The notes under the pieces are model-generated. The model saw only the letters and a program-made list of their open reading frames with translations. It was not told the DNA's origin and did no database searches. DNA of 64,000 nt. It comes from Azolla pinnata (taxonomy: Eukaryota; Streptophyta; Polypodiopsida; Salviniales; Salviniaceae). Positions 23,052 to 36,522 of the stretch are shown here, piece after piece (within the stretch, counting starts at the first letter, position 1; each line of letters opens with the position of its first letter). The stretch spans positions 24,947-88,946 of the forward strand of contig JBBBWG010031197.1 in NCBI GenBank assembly GCA_037176905.1. The letters are read 5' to 3'. The position numbers and the translations under genes are program-made.

Positions 23052-24257
23052 ATATTGTTTTTGATGATTTCCATATGTCTTACATCTGAAATCTGTCTGC
23101 TTTTCATGATATTTCTTATCTTGTAAGTTCATACATAATGTGTAAGAGAAGTGACTCATTGATTGGACACAGGGGAACTTGTGTCATAATTTAACGGTGG
23201 GTGCAAAGAGAAAAGGAATATGAGAAACATCTCCAGTTGGTTAAAGATCCTTTAACCGAATGGATGGGTGCACACCCATCTTTGGAAAGATACACATTGC
23301 CAATGCGTTGAGAATTCATGTTTCTTTACTAACTTAATGATAAAAAGATGAGGACGGGAACAATCTTATTCCTCTTCTGTATGATTTGATATACAATATA
23401 TCATGTAAATGACATGGAGTTGATCTCAGGTACCCATTTATAGTGCTGAGCTGCAGAAAACAAAGGGCTTGGAGGTACGGTAGGAATCAGGATATATACT
23501 GGGCGAGTGCAATGTTGAATTCTGCCTAACAGTTTTCATCCTCGTGTCATTCAGCAGAAAGATGTGAAGGTGTGAAGATGGAGCAGAATGCGACGTGGTG
23601 GGACTCGTGATGAAGATGGGAGGTATTAATGAAACAAGACTTTTGTGTGATCTCTTTCATGGAGCTCATATATGATTGATCCTTGAAGCTGGATTTTTCT
23701 TGGAGGATGGATTGCTTTCCACATAAAATGCTTGCACTATGTGGTTTCCTGCACAGGTTTGTTTTTGAGGTGGGCGAATTGGCTGCCGAGATCTGATCCA
23801 TCACATGTAGCTTTTTTCAGGGGCTGCTGCGCAAAGACTTTTACAGACCCAAAAGAGTTGACATTTGCAAGTTGTGGTCATTGAAATTCATGGACATGGC
23901 CTTTGGAAACTGCCCATGCTCCCTCCCCTCCCCCCTGTCCCCTTAACCAAACAGTGCCAAATTCTGGATAAGCTGAGGCCAAAATCAGAGAGAAAGAGAG
24001 CTTGGAATGCCGAGGGATTTGAGATCCGTAAGATCTGTGAGCTTAGTTACAGAACTTAAGGATTTGATGGATTTGGTGAAGCTTTTTCTGGTCTGTGCAC
24101 AGTGTTCAGCTTTGATTCGATGAATCTTTTCTGGGTCTGTGTACAGTGTTAAGCTTTGAGTGAGACGCTAAAAGCAACGAGGACTGCTCCTCTTCTCACT
24201 TCGGCTTCTCTCATCATCATCTTCTTCTCCTTTTTCTTCAGAAGCCTACCATTGTCC
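23052..24257. other. Intergenic: 3' UTR and next promoter
   Basis: The 3' flank of the membralin gene, then a promoter and leader for the transporter gene. Two near-identical 24-nt phrases containing CTGTG(C/T)ACAGTGTT occur near 24094 and 24137. No coding sequence recognised. Confidence 0.45.
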
Positions 24258-27200
24258 ATGTTCGAAGCCATGAAAAGCCTTAATCTTTACCGACTGCTCG
24301 GGCCTCTGGCTCTCGGCCAGTTTGTCTCTCTCCTCCTCACTGCCACTGGATTCACCTCCACAGCTCTCGCAAATCAAGGTAGAAAACATACCCGCATACA
24401 TACCAACCACGTTTCTCTTTGATCTCGGTAGTATTTTATAGTTTTCATTTCAATGGACAGGTTATATAAATGAAGTTTAGGCCCTAAGTCATGCCGTTAA
24501 TAAATATGTTCCTTCTTCCTCTGCAAATCATTCGAGTGGCTCATTTGGGTGTCACTGAAAATGTCAATTTCATTTAGTTCGCTCAAGGTGCTATCCATGT
24601 GATCTACGCATTGCCCTTAGTGTAAAAGTCTTTGTTGTTAAGTAATTATTTAAATACCTTACACATTATTAATACTAAATTTATACGATCTAGAAATGCT
24701 GTAAATAAAAAATTCACTCTCATCATTGAATTTGATGTGCTGCAGGACAGAGATCCCCTTTTTGTTTACTAGAGGCTGAAGTCCCTATAATATATTTTTA
24801 AAGTACAAGAATTAGTACCCCATAGGTATCCAGTAAAGGAAAATTAATGCAAACAAAACAAAATGACTACAATGATACATGTGATGATGTGATCCTATCG
24901 CTCGTGATCTATGTAATTTTGTGGCTAGCGCATAACTTATGGTTTTGCACATAATTGTGGGTATCCGGGTAGCAGGTGAAGCAATTGTCCTATGGGGATG
25001 GATCACTTTGATGCTTTTCATCACAGACATGTTAGTCTATGGTACTGTGATGCTCAATGAAATGGACAGTGCCTGATTTTTTGGGAATACCCAAGGTGAC
25101 ATTTAGCACTAAAGCCATCAGAACTAACTTGTCTCTAAACTAATGGGAAAACAGTACTCATTATGATTTTTCTTTTGGATGGAACATGTGAAGGGTGTGG
25201 CGTCAGTATTTTTGTAGATATGGTGTGATTTGGCTCTGGGTTTTCATACTGATAGTTCCCATGAAGGTTCAATATCAACTGTGGCAAGTAGACGAGTAAA
25301 ATTGTGGTGTCATAAGCTCTTAGTATTTTAAGAAAACTCAAGTTCTAAATTAAAATCTGGATCCAAGATATTCAATTTGATTTGTGGTGCAGGGATTGAT
25401 GTGCCAACAACACAGTCATTTTTTACCTACTTGTTGTTGAGTGTTATTTACGGCACTATTTTTCTGACCAGGAGAAAGCCAGCACAGGTTCCATTCTTGA
25501 ATTTCTTTAAGTCAATGATGCTATTTGTCTGAAACATGTTTTGTCATAAGGAATGCTGGTGGCAACGACTTGAAGTGTCTGGAAAGATTTGAATGTCTTT
25601 GCAGTAAGATAAAATCTCTTTGCGTTATGGATTTTATTTGAATATCACCCATTTATCTGAGACATCGATAGAACACTGAACATATTTTTTGAAACATTAT
25701 TGTGGTTTTGCAAACCGCACCTCTAGATCGTTTGTAACATTAATGGTAGAAGCCATGTTTTGGGACTTATCTCTTTTTTGGTCGTTTTTGCCCATAAAAG
25801 AAAGGCTTTCTTTCTTTCTCTCTATCATTGGACACTTTCTTGTACAATTATCTATCCTTGTGACTTAATTTCTTGCTGGCTGAGGCATTTAGCATATCCT
25901 TTCCAATGGTCATTTCTCCAAGTTTTCATCTATACCTGTTTTATGTAGAGTTCATGCACGCTGAGAGCTCATCCTCTTTTGGATGAATTTGAACTAGATG
26001 GACTATTGGCTTTATTGGAAAGTTCAAAAGCACGCTTATCAGAGTGATGGTTCATTGCTAGAAAGTTTGATGCTCTTCATTTACCTGCTCTTCCATAGCT
26101 GATCTTGCGAAGTTCTATCATTCTGTTATTGTTCCCAAAAAATGTGGCTAAATATCTGTTTGATTCATTTTTGGACAAAAGTTACTTGTTGCGAATAGGT
26201 CTGGCTAAAGCTGCAGCTAGTCAAAAGCTTTACGTCTCCAGTCTCTTTGTCTGGAAAATGTTGCAAGCATGAAAAAATCATATTTCCTCCTTTTTAAGTT
26301 AAAAAAATTGCGCATTGAGCGTAATTACATAATTGATTGTGCATGCTACATTTCTACTCCTCTTTATATGGACACTGATTGAGTTATCACGTCACAGGAA
26401 GTCAGACGGATTTTAGAAATATGTAGTTTTATGATCTTAGGGCTCGTCCTGTTTAATGCACATTTCTCCCTTCTGCACACATTACTAATTTACTTCCCAG
26501 TTATAATGTTCAAGCAGCCTTTCAATCTTGTATGATATGGTTTATTCAACCGAAGAACAATTTCATTTGTTAATTCTTGCACAAAAGTGTGTTCTCAAAT
26601 GGTGATGCAATTCTATGGAGCACTTGTACTGACTAAATCTGTCTCAATTTATCAAAATTATAATCTGTGGTGTAGGTGCCTTGGTACTATTACCTTCTGT
26701 TGGCATTGGTGGATGTGGAAGGAAACTATTTAGGTAAAGTTGGCAGTATCTCTTTGCATGCTTACGTTTACATACATATAATTTGTGTTGCCAAATAGAT
26801 CAGACCTACCGTTGTTGCTTTGTATGTTTTTCCACATTGATGCAACTTCTCTTTTCAAATATTGTAAAGTGACTTCAGAAAGAATGCGCACCTTCTGAGT
26901 GCCTATTTTATATGCTTTTTCTCTCATCTGTAAAATTCAATTCTTTGTTCCTCTTTTTTTGTTGATGAATTTAGTGGTGGGAGCATATGAATATACATCG
27001 TTGACGAGTGTGATGCTGCTTGACTGCTGGGCAATTCCATGTGTTATTATCCTAACATGGTCGTTGATGAAAACTAAATATACTGCTGGGCAGCTGATTG
27101 GAGCATGTTTCTGTATATTGGGTCTCGGGCTTGTGATTCTATCTGATGTACACGCCAATGACAATTCAGGTTTGATTCTCTCGGTCTATCAGTTTTTTGG

Positions 27201-28532
27201 CTATTTATAGGTGCATAAATGTGGCATTTACCATGGATGTAGCTATGCAACTTAGACTTCTCCATTTTGTTTTCCATGCAATCCTGAATGATGCATTTAC
27301 TAAAATATGAGAGAGATTTAATATGCAGCCGAATCTAATGTGGTTTCCTTTTTGTGCGTTAAATTTTACAGCGGCCAGTAATGCAATTCTGGGTGATGCT
27401 ATGGTTATTATTGGTGCAACATGCTATGCCTTTTCCAATGTTGGCCAGGTAAGGATTTTCAGGATGCAATAAGATTTGAATATGTACTCTAGCAAGATAG
27501 TTTGAGCTCAGCTTGCCTCTTCCAGGAATTCCTTATCAAGAAGGTGGATTTGGTAGAGCTTCTGGCATTTGTGGGAGTTTTTGGTGCTCTAATAAGCTGT
27601 TTCCAACTGTATCCTTTTACTTCTTTCAGCGGGTAGTTAGTTACAACATCTAATTTACACCCATTTGGAGCATCCTTAATTAGTAAATCTTCCAGCATCA
27701 TCTTAGAGAGGCGAGAACTAGCATCAATCACCTTGACAAGTAATGCTGTAAGTGGGCTATTCCTTTACCTTCTTAAGCTTTGAAGTAAGAGTGCCACTCC
27801 TTTCACCGGGAGAACAGCAAGGGCAGTTGGTCCTAGATTTGTTTCATGACCATTTGTTTATGTGCAGTGCAGATTTTACCCTTTGTAGGATACACGACTG
27901 CTTCCTTCCTCTTTTGTGCGATTGCACCAATCATTTTTAAGGTTAGTACTATATACCGCGTTTTCTACCGTTTTCAAGTTAAAATGGTGAATTCCTTAAT
28001 ATATCAGGTCAGATGAAGGATCAAATCGCATGAAAGATGTTTGAGATTTTAGTAGCAATGTCATCTCTGACACTTCCATTTGGCCTGTTGACAGATAAGC
28101 GGTGCTGCATTATTGAACCTGTCATTACTCACCTCTGACATGTGGGCAGTGGCGATCCGCGTGTTCTTTTATCATCAAGTGGTTTGTGACTGTTCCGTGT
28201 GCTCGATCGATATTGTTAATAATTATTGCGGCCTATAAAGAACACGATTCTGACGATCGTCTAGGCATCCAGGTCGACTGGATCTACTTTGTTGCATTTG
28301 CGATGGTTGTGATCGGCTTAGTGATATACAGTGCAAGGTACGAAGTAAAAGTTGGAACGTATTGCTGTATGTTTTGCGATCTTTCTTTGTCAGCGATTGT
28401 TGCGATGCTTTTGTTTACAGCGAGGAGAAAGGCGAGGTGATGGAAAAGCTGGCATACACGAAGGTAAGCTCATCGTCGGATGAGCACAACGGGGTTATCG
28501 AGCCAATACCAACTCCATCATCACAAACATAA
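24258..28532 (+). CDS. Solute carrier family 35 member F (DUF914/SLC35F) transporter
   Basis: A drug/metabolite-transporter superfamily protein with about ten membrane segments; plant substrates are not known. Eleven exons join exactly in phase: 24258-24378, 25393-25487, 26676-26733, 26975-27169, 27372-27448, 27526-27608, 27696-27747, 27873-27941, 28095-28181, 28273-28337 and 28421-28532, giving 337 residues. Family blocks include LGQFVSLLLTATGFTSTALA, VDVEGNYLVVGAYEYTSLTS, VMLLDCWAIPCVIILTW, GDAMVIIGATCYAFSNVGQE, LILERRE-type and NLSLLTSDMWAVAIRVFFYH. The tail is short and Ser-rich. ATG 24258 gives the family's usual short N-terminus; an in-frame ATG at 24156 would add a hydrophobic leader. 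A second Met codon follows at 24270. Confidence 0.93.
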
Positions 28533-30131
28533 TAGAATAGAATAATGGTGAAAGAGGTGAGGTGCCAAAGGGCCAAAATAAAGAGGATTAAAAATGCATT
28601 TCGATCCTAACCAAATATCTTTGAGCTGCGGAGAAGAAAATTGTCTGCTGTGGCCAAACTTCTCTTCCACCTCCTCGATCATCTCGGTTTCGAGCTTGAT
28701 AAGCAATCAAAACACGACCAGGATATAAGGGGTTTGTCTTGATTTGTAACATTAGTGCCAGTTCGATTCATCATTTTTTTTATGTATTGGTTTCCCTTGG
28801 GGTGTGGTGTTGTTGTAAGTGTAGAAAGCTAGAGAAAACAGAAACATTGGGCCCATGCTTGCAGCTGGATATGGCCAGCATTTCAGGATGTTTTTGATTC
28901 CGAAAAGAAAGTTTTGTCATGATGCATGACAGGATTCTTTCCATGAACCTTCTGCTCTGGGCCAGTGAAAGAGAAGCCATGTACCAAGTATGTTTCATTG
29001 TATTTTGGTCCTAAAATATGTATATAATGTTGGTGATCATTTGCTGAGGTTCTCTGAAGCTCATACTGCTTTCCGAGCCATGGCGATGAGAACGAAAATG
29101 CTTGTCATGGTGATGAAATGGCTGCATTGGAGTAAAGATTTCCCATGCTGCATTCGAGCAAAATAAGTTGGATCCGATCATAAGTTCTGATGCAATCAAG
29201 GGCGAGGTAATTGCCCAAATGTATATATTTGTTCTACCCGATACCCTAAACTGGCTTGCCAATGTGCCAACAACGGCAGTAGAATCAATTCAACGGGCCA
29301 ACCAAAAAGATGATGAATAGAATTAGACAGAAAGATGATGGAGTTCCCATTCCTCGTGTTCAAGAAGCATGAAAGAAAGCATCGAAATGCGCTAAACATA
29401 CAGAATGGCGCCACCATGGATTCTGATTCGAGGACCTCTGGAGCATCTGCCTATGATAATTGCATGATTGCCCCCCCTTATACCAAATTCGGATCAGAAA
29501 CGCCGTATTTCATCTGTAAGCTGGTGTTGGATGACAAGCTGCGAAACTCTTGGATCACGAGTAATCAGAATCTGTGTCGGTGGTCTCAATCGAGACACAA
29601 ACAAACACGAGGGGACTTGGTAGATCAAATCCATGACAATGAAGCCTTCTAGCGACATAATATGATGCGAAAAAAGCCTGCAGAGCCGGTGGGGGGGGGG
29701 GGGGAAGGGGAGGTGTAGTAGTAGTGGACCTTGGACATGCATGTTCAGTCCACCCCAAAAAGCTCAGAAAAAAAAATGGCAGTGGCCACGCTTTAAGGCT
29801 CTCTGATCGCGCTCGCAATATAAACCTATCTATCAATCGGTCAATCAATCGATCGATCGATCGATCGATGAGGCCATCAGCAGTAGTAGTATGGGGGGTG
29901 AGATTTACGTGATAAGCATTGAAGGAAAAGGGAAGCCCTGAAGCTGGAATCGCCCGCAATATGGATTTGGCACCATCTTGCAGATCTAGCAAAAGAGCGT
30001 GGCACGGGTGCTATGCTGGCCATGCATAAAACCATCTCTCCTTTTTCTGTATTTCTTCGCCTACTTCGTCGTCTGCTTCTTCTGCTTCTGGTTGTGGTTT
30101 TTTGCTTCTGATTTTGTGGAAGGAGAAGGCC
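28533..30131. other. Intergenic region
   Basis: 3' flank of the transporter gene. Contains a 14-G homopolymer at 29691-29704, a CAATCGATC microsatellite at about 29834-29868, and scattered short ORFs without family features on both strands. Confidence 0.45.
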
Positions 30132-30641
30132 ATGTCCACATTGATGCCACGGGGAGCATCAGAGCAGAGGCGAGGGCCGCCGCAACGCCCTTGGGTTGAG
30201 CTCATCTTGGCAGAGCCAGACACAACAACACCACCAACAACAACAACAGCATTGCCATCGTCGTCTTCATTGACAACGAGATCCGTCGATGACCATGGGG
30301 ATGGCATTCTGCAGACTCTAGATCTGGATCGGAATGCCCAGCAGCCCTGCCTCTTCCAGCGCAGTAAAAGCACCGGCTCCGTAGATGTTACCACGACAAC
30401 CCCCGTTGATCCTCATCATCACCGGCATCGGCATCGGCATCATGGTTGTTGTTCCGATGACAAGCCCAACAACATCAGGCACTCGCGCTCCAAATCTAGC
30501 CTCATCTCCTGGCTCAGAAAGACCTTCACCCATAAATCCTTGCATCCCCATCCCCATCCATGTCCTCCTCCTCCTCCTCCTCCTCCTCCTCTGTCATCGC
30601 TTGATGATCGACTGGCTTTGCCTCCATCATTTCTCATCTGA
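30132..30641 (+). CDS. Hypothetical low-complexity protein
   Basis: An open frame of 169 residues from ATG 30132, rich in Thr, His and Pro: a PPTTTT stretch, a HHHRHRHRHH stretch and a run of nine prolines. The only stretch that looks non-repetitive is SRSKSSLISWLRKTFTHK, basic and amphipathic. I recognise no family. An upstream in-frame ATG exists at 30102. The minus strand is also open here because of the trinucleotide repeats, so this may not be a gene. Confidence 0.3.
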   Translation: MSTLMPRGASEQRRGPPQRPWVELILAEPDTTTPPTTTTALPSSSSLTTRSVDDHGDGILQTLDLDRNAQQPCLFQRSKSTGSVDVTTTTPVDPHHHRHRHRHHGCCSDDKPNNIRHSRSKSSLISWLRKTFTHKSLHPHPHPCPPPPPPPPPLSSLDDRLALPPSFLI

Positions 30642-30812
30642 TCCACAACAAGCTTACATTGTTTAAGAATCTCGTTCAATGTGTACCCGATTGCATCAGA
30701 GTTTTGAAAGAAAACTGCCCTGTGGTCCGTCGATCAAATCGATTTAATCGACACATCTTGTCGATTATATAAGATGGTCACATCGAAGGGACACGGAGCC
30801 CAATGTGTCCAT

Positions 30813-30889
30813 GAATACTTGGTTGATGCGAGAAGCTTTGCACCGTTTTGGACGATCAGCTCATCTCGTAGATGGATCCTCAGGATCGA
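30813..30889. repeat. 77-bp sequence repeated across assembly gap (left copy)
   Basis: Identical to 30990-31066 on the other side of the 100-N gap. Most likely a contig overlap that was not merged, not a biological repeat. Confidence 0.9.
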
Positions 30890-30989
30890 NNNNNNNNNNN
30901 NNNNNNNNNNNNNNNNNNNNNNNNNNNNNNNNNNNNNNNNNNNNNNNNNNNNNNNNNNNNNNNNNNNNNNNNNNNNNNNNNNNNNNNNN
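30890..30989. other. Assembly gap (100 N), probably artefactual
   Basis: Exactly 100 Ns, bounded on both sides by the same 77 bp. Confidence 0.98.
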
Positions 30990-31779
30990 GAATACTTGGT
31001 TGATGCGAGAAGCTTTGCACCGTTTTGGACGATCAGCTCATCTCGTAGATGGATCCTCAGGATCGACCGATCAGGTGTCAGTACTTTTCCACAAAATGCC
31101 ACTATTTGACCAGATGTTTTTGTGACTAAATGTTGTATCCTTCGGCAACTATGCCTTTTTCAACATTATCGCTGGCGACAAAATGTAACATATTGCCATC
31201 TCATCACTATATGTACATACGGGTTGAATGCACGAACCTGCCCCAGACTATATCCACAATGGCAAGCATCATATAGCTCAGTACGATATTACATTTCCAG
31301 AAAGCTCCTTGAATGGAGTCTCGTGCTAAAGTAAGGCGAGCAGAAAATTTGGATCCGAACGAACAATGCAACTACAAGCAGGCAGTGCAAGCCTTTTGGA
31401 AAGGATGCCAATTATGATACGAAACAGACAACTATGTTCTATTTCGTTTGCTAAGGATGGGTTTACTAGCTTGTTAATTTTGCGACGGTTTGATTTGCTC
31501 GTCAAGAGGATGAAAATCTCGACTCCCGACATACTGCTCAATAAGGCCCCTCCAGCTCCAAGATATGGATGGAATCTCTGGCAGAAAGCTTCAGCGGTAG
31601 CAAGATCGAGGGGCGAAACAGAGTGTACAATCAGCAGGACATGGATCCAGAGTCGAGATGAATCTGATCGGCCCATCGTGGTCGATCGGCTTGCTTGCAT
31701 CGCCGAGAATCCATCGGCATAGATGTGGCCGGTTGGCTTTTGCTCGATTCACGATTGTTGGATCGAGTCGATTCGAATC

Positions 31780-31990
31780 GCCGGTGAAGAATCATCGGCA
31801 GCAAGAGTGCTTGAGAGCATGGACAAGAAATCCATGGCTTGCTTGCTCGATTCGCCATTGTGGGATCGAATCATCGCCGGAGAAGAATCATCAGCAACAA
31901 GAGTGCTTGAGATGGAGAAGAATCATCAGCAACAAGAGTGCTTGAGCATGGAGAAGAATCATCAGCAACAACAGTGCTTGAGCATGGAGA
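31780..31990. repeat. ~36-bp tandem repeat
   Basis: Three near-identical units of type GAAGAATCATCAGCAACAAG then AGTGCTTGAGCATG (about 31878-31990), preceded by longer diverged copies with GAATCATCGGCAGCAAGAGT. Confidence 0.75.
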
Positions 31991-32009
31991 AGAAATCCGT
32001 GGCTCCTTG

Positions 32010-32065
32010 AAGAAGAAGAAGAAGAAGAAGAAGAAGGAAGAAGAAGAAGGACGAAGAAGAAGGTG
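32010..32065. repeat. GAA microsatellite
   Basis: Run of GAA triplets broken by GGAAG and GGACG variants. Confidence 0.8.
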
Positions 32066-32326
32066 CTAGTGAATCAGGAAACATGCTGAGAGGCATGAGG
32101 CAGGAGCTGAATCCAAGAAGAAATCCCAATCCTCAGAAGCAACAAGCGCAAATGGTAATGGAATCTCTGTAGGGAATCCGGTCTTCTTCTGCCTTCCCTT
32201 TTCTTTTCTTTCTGCAGAGTTGCATCGGGTTTCATGGAACAGAAGCTGCTTAGAGCTTCAACCACAGGAACTGCCAGATCAGAGGCATAATACCGCCCAA
32301 CACCGCACCATCGAGGTCCATCAATC

Positions 32327-35300
32327 ATGGGCTTGTCTCCTTCGCTCTGCATCGCGCTCGTATCTGTCTCTACTCTTCTCTTCCATGTGGGTCCTCCTTC
32401 TCTCCGCTTCAATGGAAAACAAAATGCATGCTTTCTTAGCAGTGTTTGTTCCCTTTCCCATCACCACGCATCTCATAACTCAATACAGACGGAAAAACTT
32501 CTATTGTCTTTCGCAACGCAATGAAATTCAAGAATCGAACAGTGTTGGGTCCTTCATACCCCCAATTTTATCTATAGCTGAAACCCACAGAGCTCTCAAC
32601 CCTAAACACAAACCAAAAGAGGAGTCTTCATTGGGCTTTTCCTGCATTTGCTTATGTCTGCTTCAAAGTTAAAAGCTCTTCATATGCAACCGAAGAGGTG
32701 AAAGAAAAGGAGAGAAGTTCCTTTTATTTGCTTGTGTTGTGTATGCTCTAGGTACGTGATAACCACAGCGAGGAGGATGAAAAGAAACTCGATTCATTAC
32801 TTCAATCAGAATTGAGTCAAGAATCGATTATGTAAACTTGGCTTCTGTAAATTCTCCTCAATTATGAGTATAATGAAATATGCTATCTTGGAACATGTAG
32901 AAGGAACGTACATTTGTAGCTATTCCAGGTATCAGCAAAGCTCAAGTTATTTGGGAGAAAAATCGCACTGTAGTTGACATAACTGATCAAAGAAAACCAC
33001 GCCATGTGCTAGATATATTGCTGATATGTTATCTGAAGTGGTTGACGGCCGGTGTAAGAACATTTCGACAAAAGCCGGAGATCTTTATGCCAGACAGGAA
33101 AAAGATTGTTATTGAAATTGAGTTCTTAGGCAGCTACGTGACTTAGCTCTCTTGTTGCAATTTTAAATTATTAACAAAAGCATATTCTTGGTGCTTATGA
33201 TCATTCTAGGAGATCGTTGGCAAGCCTGATAATGAAAGATCCATCACTGAAATAAACTTTGACCTATACCATCATAGGTATACAACTCTGAAGTATTGGT
33301 GTAATACTGTCTTCTTGACTGTTATATTGCTATTGCTGCGCTAGCTACTGGCATTTTTCTGAGTGAAGTTGTTTTTCCAGGGATGCTTTGCTGCAAGAAG
33401 TTAAATCCCTTGCCATTCAACACCCACAAAACATATTGGTTGTACATTATTCTCATCTTTATATGCCACTTTTATAGCTTGTGTAGTAGTGGATTTTGAT
33501 GTAACTATTTAGTCATCCCTACAGGTAGAATCTCTTAAGTCCGAGTCAGATGGCTATGTCTGCGAGATTATAGTTGCAACAGTTGCACAGAATGTCAGAG
33601 ATCATAGGATGGATAATAAGTACAGACTGCTACTGGTATCGGAAGAAGTACTCTCTACTTTATTGTCACAAGATTATTTTTTGTCTGATCCCAGTTTCGT
33701 ATTTCATTTTGTCACATTTTTGTAGAGCTTCGGACAGCATGGCAGGGAGCTCATCACTAGTGAAGTTGCGTTAAAACTTCTTAGAATTCTTGTCAGTAAA
33801 AATGACCTGTCAGTACCAGGCAATGGAACATTGCAGGAGTTCCAGAATCTGATCATCAAGGTAATGGTCTTTCCAAATTAATAATCTGTGGTAGATTCAT
33901 TGCTTTTATGATGTGAAATAATAACTGAAAAGATCTTTATGTGAAATGGTAACTGAAAGAGAAAGCAAAATCTTTGGTTACGTGATTGAGTAGTGTCAAT
34001 CTATGTCTTCACAAGGAGAACAGTTGGGTCATTTTCCAAGTCATTTACTTAAATGATCACAGATTTTTAAAGTTGTTTTCATTAGAAGTCTGCTGATTTA
34101 GGGAATATCTTTCAAGGATGAGGCAGCCAGCCCTTAGACGGTAGGATATGTCAAAGGTCTCAGAGCAACTACAGCCAGTATATCTTAGAAGGATATTACT
34201 GGACGAAACTATTCAGAAGCCTTTTTCTTCCACTCAAGTCCACTCAAGTCCAAGAAATAGGTAATTATTAGAAAACGGTGCTTACAGAAATTATAAGAAA
34301 AATGAAAAAATGAATCACTTATTAATTTTCTTGTTGAGTTTTCAAATATGACATGAACCAGATTACTGATAGCCTGTCTAAAATTTAACATATTTTTCTT
34401 TTATTGATCTACTTCAATTGTGTTTGAAAGCATTATGTCAGTGAAACACTTCTTTCCAAAAACATGTTTTCTTTTATAGGTTGTTCCAATGGAAAATTAT
34501 AATGGACGTAAGTTGGTAGAAGATGGTCAATTATGTGAGCGCAAGAATGGTAGTTTCAGCTTCTTCTATTTAGTTTACTCATATCAATGACGCCATTTCA
34601 ATATTATTTACAAATCATTTGTATGTTGCCTGCATTTGCAGGCCGGGCCGTTGATATTAACAGAAATTGGAGTGTGGATTGGGGTGAGAGAGAGCAAGTA
34701 AGGCAACATTTACAGAATGAAATGTTTCCTAATGAGAAGTTTCTTCTTGCTTCAGCAAAATATTATTGGTTTGTATTTGTGTAGTTGATACACTGTTAAC
34801 TGGGATACTAGTTTTAACTTATTTTTCTAGTTTTGCAAAAAACTGTCTCTGGGAAATAAGTCCGTGATCACACAAGTGAATAGTGACTTTGGTATAGGCA
34901 TCCACTGAATGTGGATATTTTCATTCTGCATCAGGATTTTGACCCTTCAGAAGAGTTTCCTGGAACTGCACCTTTTAGTGAACCTGAAACTAGAATAATA
35001 AGGGACCTTGCAAAGACATTCAGACCGCACTTGTGGATTAATGTTCATTCAGGAATGCAGGTCCATTGCTTCTCATGTACTCTCCTATTTCTGAGTCTTT
35101 ATTTTGTTATTAAAGAATGTATCTATTTCACGCTCATGTAGGCAATGTTCATGCCATATGATTTCAAGAATGCATTGCCAGATCCAAAGGTTGCAGAACC
35201 CATGAAGAAACTTCTGCATAGGTTGAATTATTTACACTGCAACGGTAATTGTGTGATTGGGCCAGGGGGGGGTTCTGTGGGGTAAGTGACATGCTAAAGT

Positions 35301-36522
35301 ATTCGCTTTCAAACAACTTGATATTATGTGATGCTTTAAATAAGAAATTCTACATTTTACAGGTATCTTGCTCATGGCACCGCAAGTGACTATATGTTTG
35401 AAGTTCTGGAGATACCTTTAGCGTTCACTTTTGAGGTAAGTTCATGTTTTTTTATTAAATTCAGATTTTATGACTTAACAGACTTCCTCGATTGTTCGCT
35501 TGATTCCCACAACTCATGTTACAAAATTTAGACAAAATTTGGAAGTTTGTTCCACCTAAAGCTAATTATGTTGTCAGAACCTGGAAATTCTCATTTGGGT
35601 CAGTTTTCAATTGTATAGGCACATCAGTGTTTTTTAGCATCAAAGTTTTATCATCAGCAAGAACTTGATGGGTGAAAATTGACATCATTATGTTTTTCAT
35701 CCGATAATGAAAATCAAGTTACTTTGCATCACCATCAGCAGTAAATAGCTATTATTTGCTCCACTTGTCTAAATATCAAACTCACAATCACTCTGCCTTT
35801 CTGAAAGTCTAACTAACATAGACAAGAAATTTGTCTTGTTTCTCGCAAATGTTTCAGCCGACATATAAATTCTTTTCATTTCTCTTGCACAAAGTTCTTG
35901 CTGGCCACCAGGGTTTTCTCTATTTGGCCTTTCTATTGCTTTTTCAGTTCTATGCAAGTAGTGTATGCGCAGCAAGAAATATAGAGAATGTATGCAGAAA
36001 AGTGAGTATAGGGCACTAACATGTACGAGCCATTTTATTGCCTTGATGCTTGGCAGATCTATGGTGATCCCAACACTTCAGATGAAGATTGCTTCCGAAT
36101 GTTCAATCCTACAACTCCGGCACTCTTTGAGGTGCACAACAGGGTTCTATGGCTGCCAGTTTTATAAGTAGATCTGCTCTTCTTTCCCCACTGATTTATT
36201 TTCCATTGTGTGACAGAGTACGATCACACAGTGGTGCCTGACCTTCATCACCATCTTTGTTGAATTGGAAGCGGTGTTGAAGTCCCTACCAACATCTAAA
36301 ACTGGAGGAAAGAATTCATTTTATACTTTCAGGAAGGAACTAACCAGACATAGGGTCTTCCATGCTGGACAACAATGGAACAGTGAAACTAGAACGCTGT
36401 TAGAATTGATCATCTTGGTTTCAATCTCTTACCTCGGTATTATTTCATACATGTTCTTCAGAGGCCAACATCGGTTCAATCTCTTACCTTGGTTTTATTT
36501 CATACAAAGCCCAGCATTGTGA
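32327..36522 (+). CDS. M14 zinc carboxypeptidase-like protein (At5g42320-like)
   Basis: Predicted metallocarboxypeptidase of peptidase family M14. From 33210 the exons run in phase and give DALLQEVKSLAIQHP, then SFGQHGRELITSEVALKLLR (zinc motif HxxE as HGRE), VVPMENYNGR, GRAVDINRNWSVDWG (RNW), LWINVHSGMQAMFMPYD (third zinc ligand His), GPGGGSVGYLAHGTASDYM and AFTFEIYGD, where the Glu is the catalytic position. All key residues are present. The last exon adds a ~100-residue tail with a hydrophobic segment (LIILVSISYLGIISYMF), so membrane anchoring is possible. I propose exon 1 as 32327-32386, coding MGLSPSLCIALVSVSTLLFH, a good signal peptide whose GTGGGT donor joins in phase to 33210. That first exon is inference. 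Total about 425 residues; likely secretory. Confidence 0.88.

Larger units (their letters stand above)
30642..32326. other. Intergenic region with gap and tandem repeats
   Basis: Contains an assembly gap with duplicated flanks (30813-31066), a ~36-bp tandem repeat (31780-31990) and a GAA microsatellite (32010-32065). ORFs of 100-125 codons on both strands near 31330-31720 show no recognisable domain. Confidence 0.45.

Noticed and set aside
31326-31722. Overlapping ORFs of about 120 codons on both strands
   Set aside because: No recognisable domain, and both strands open at once suggests chance.
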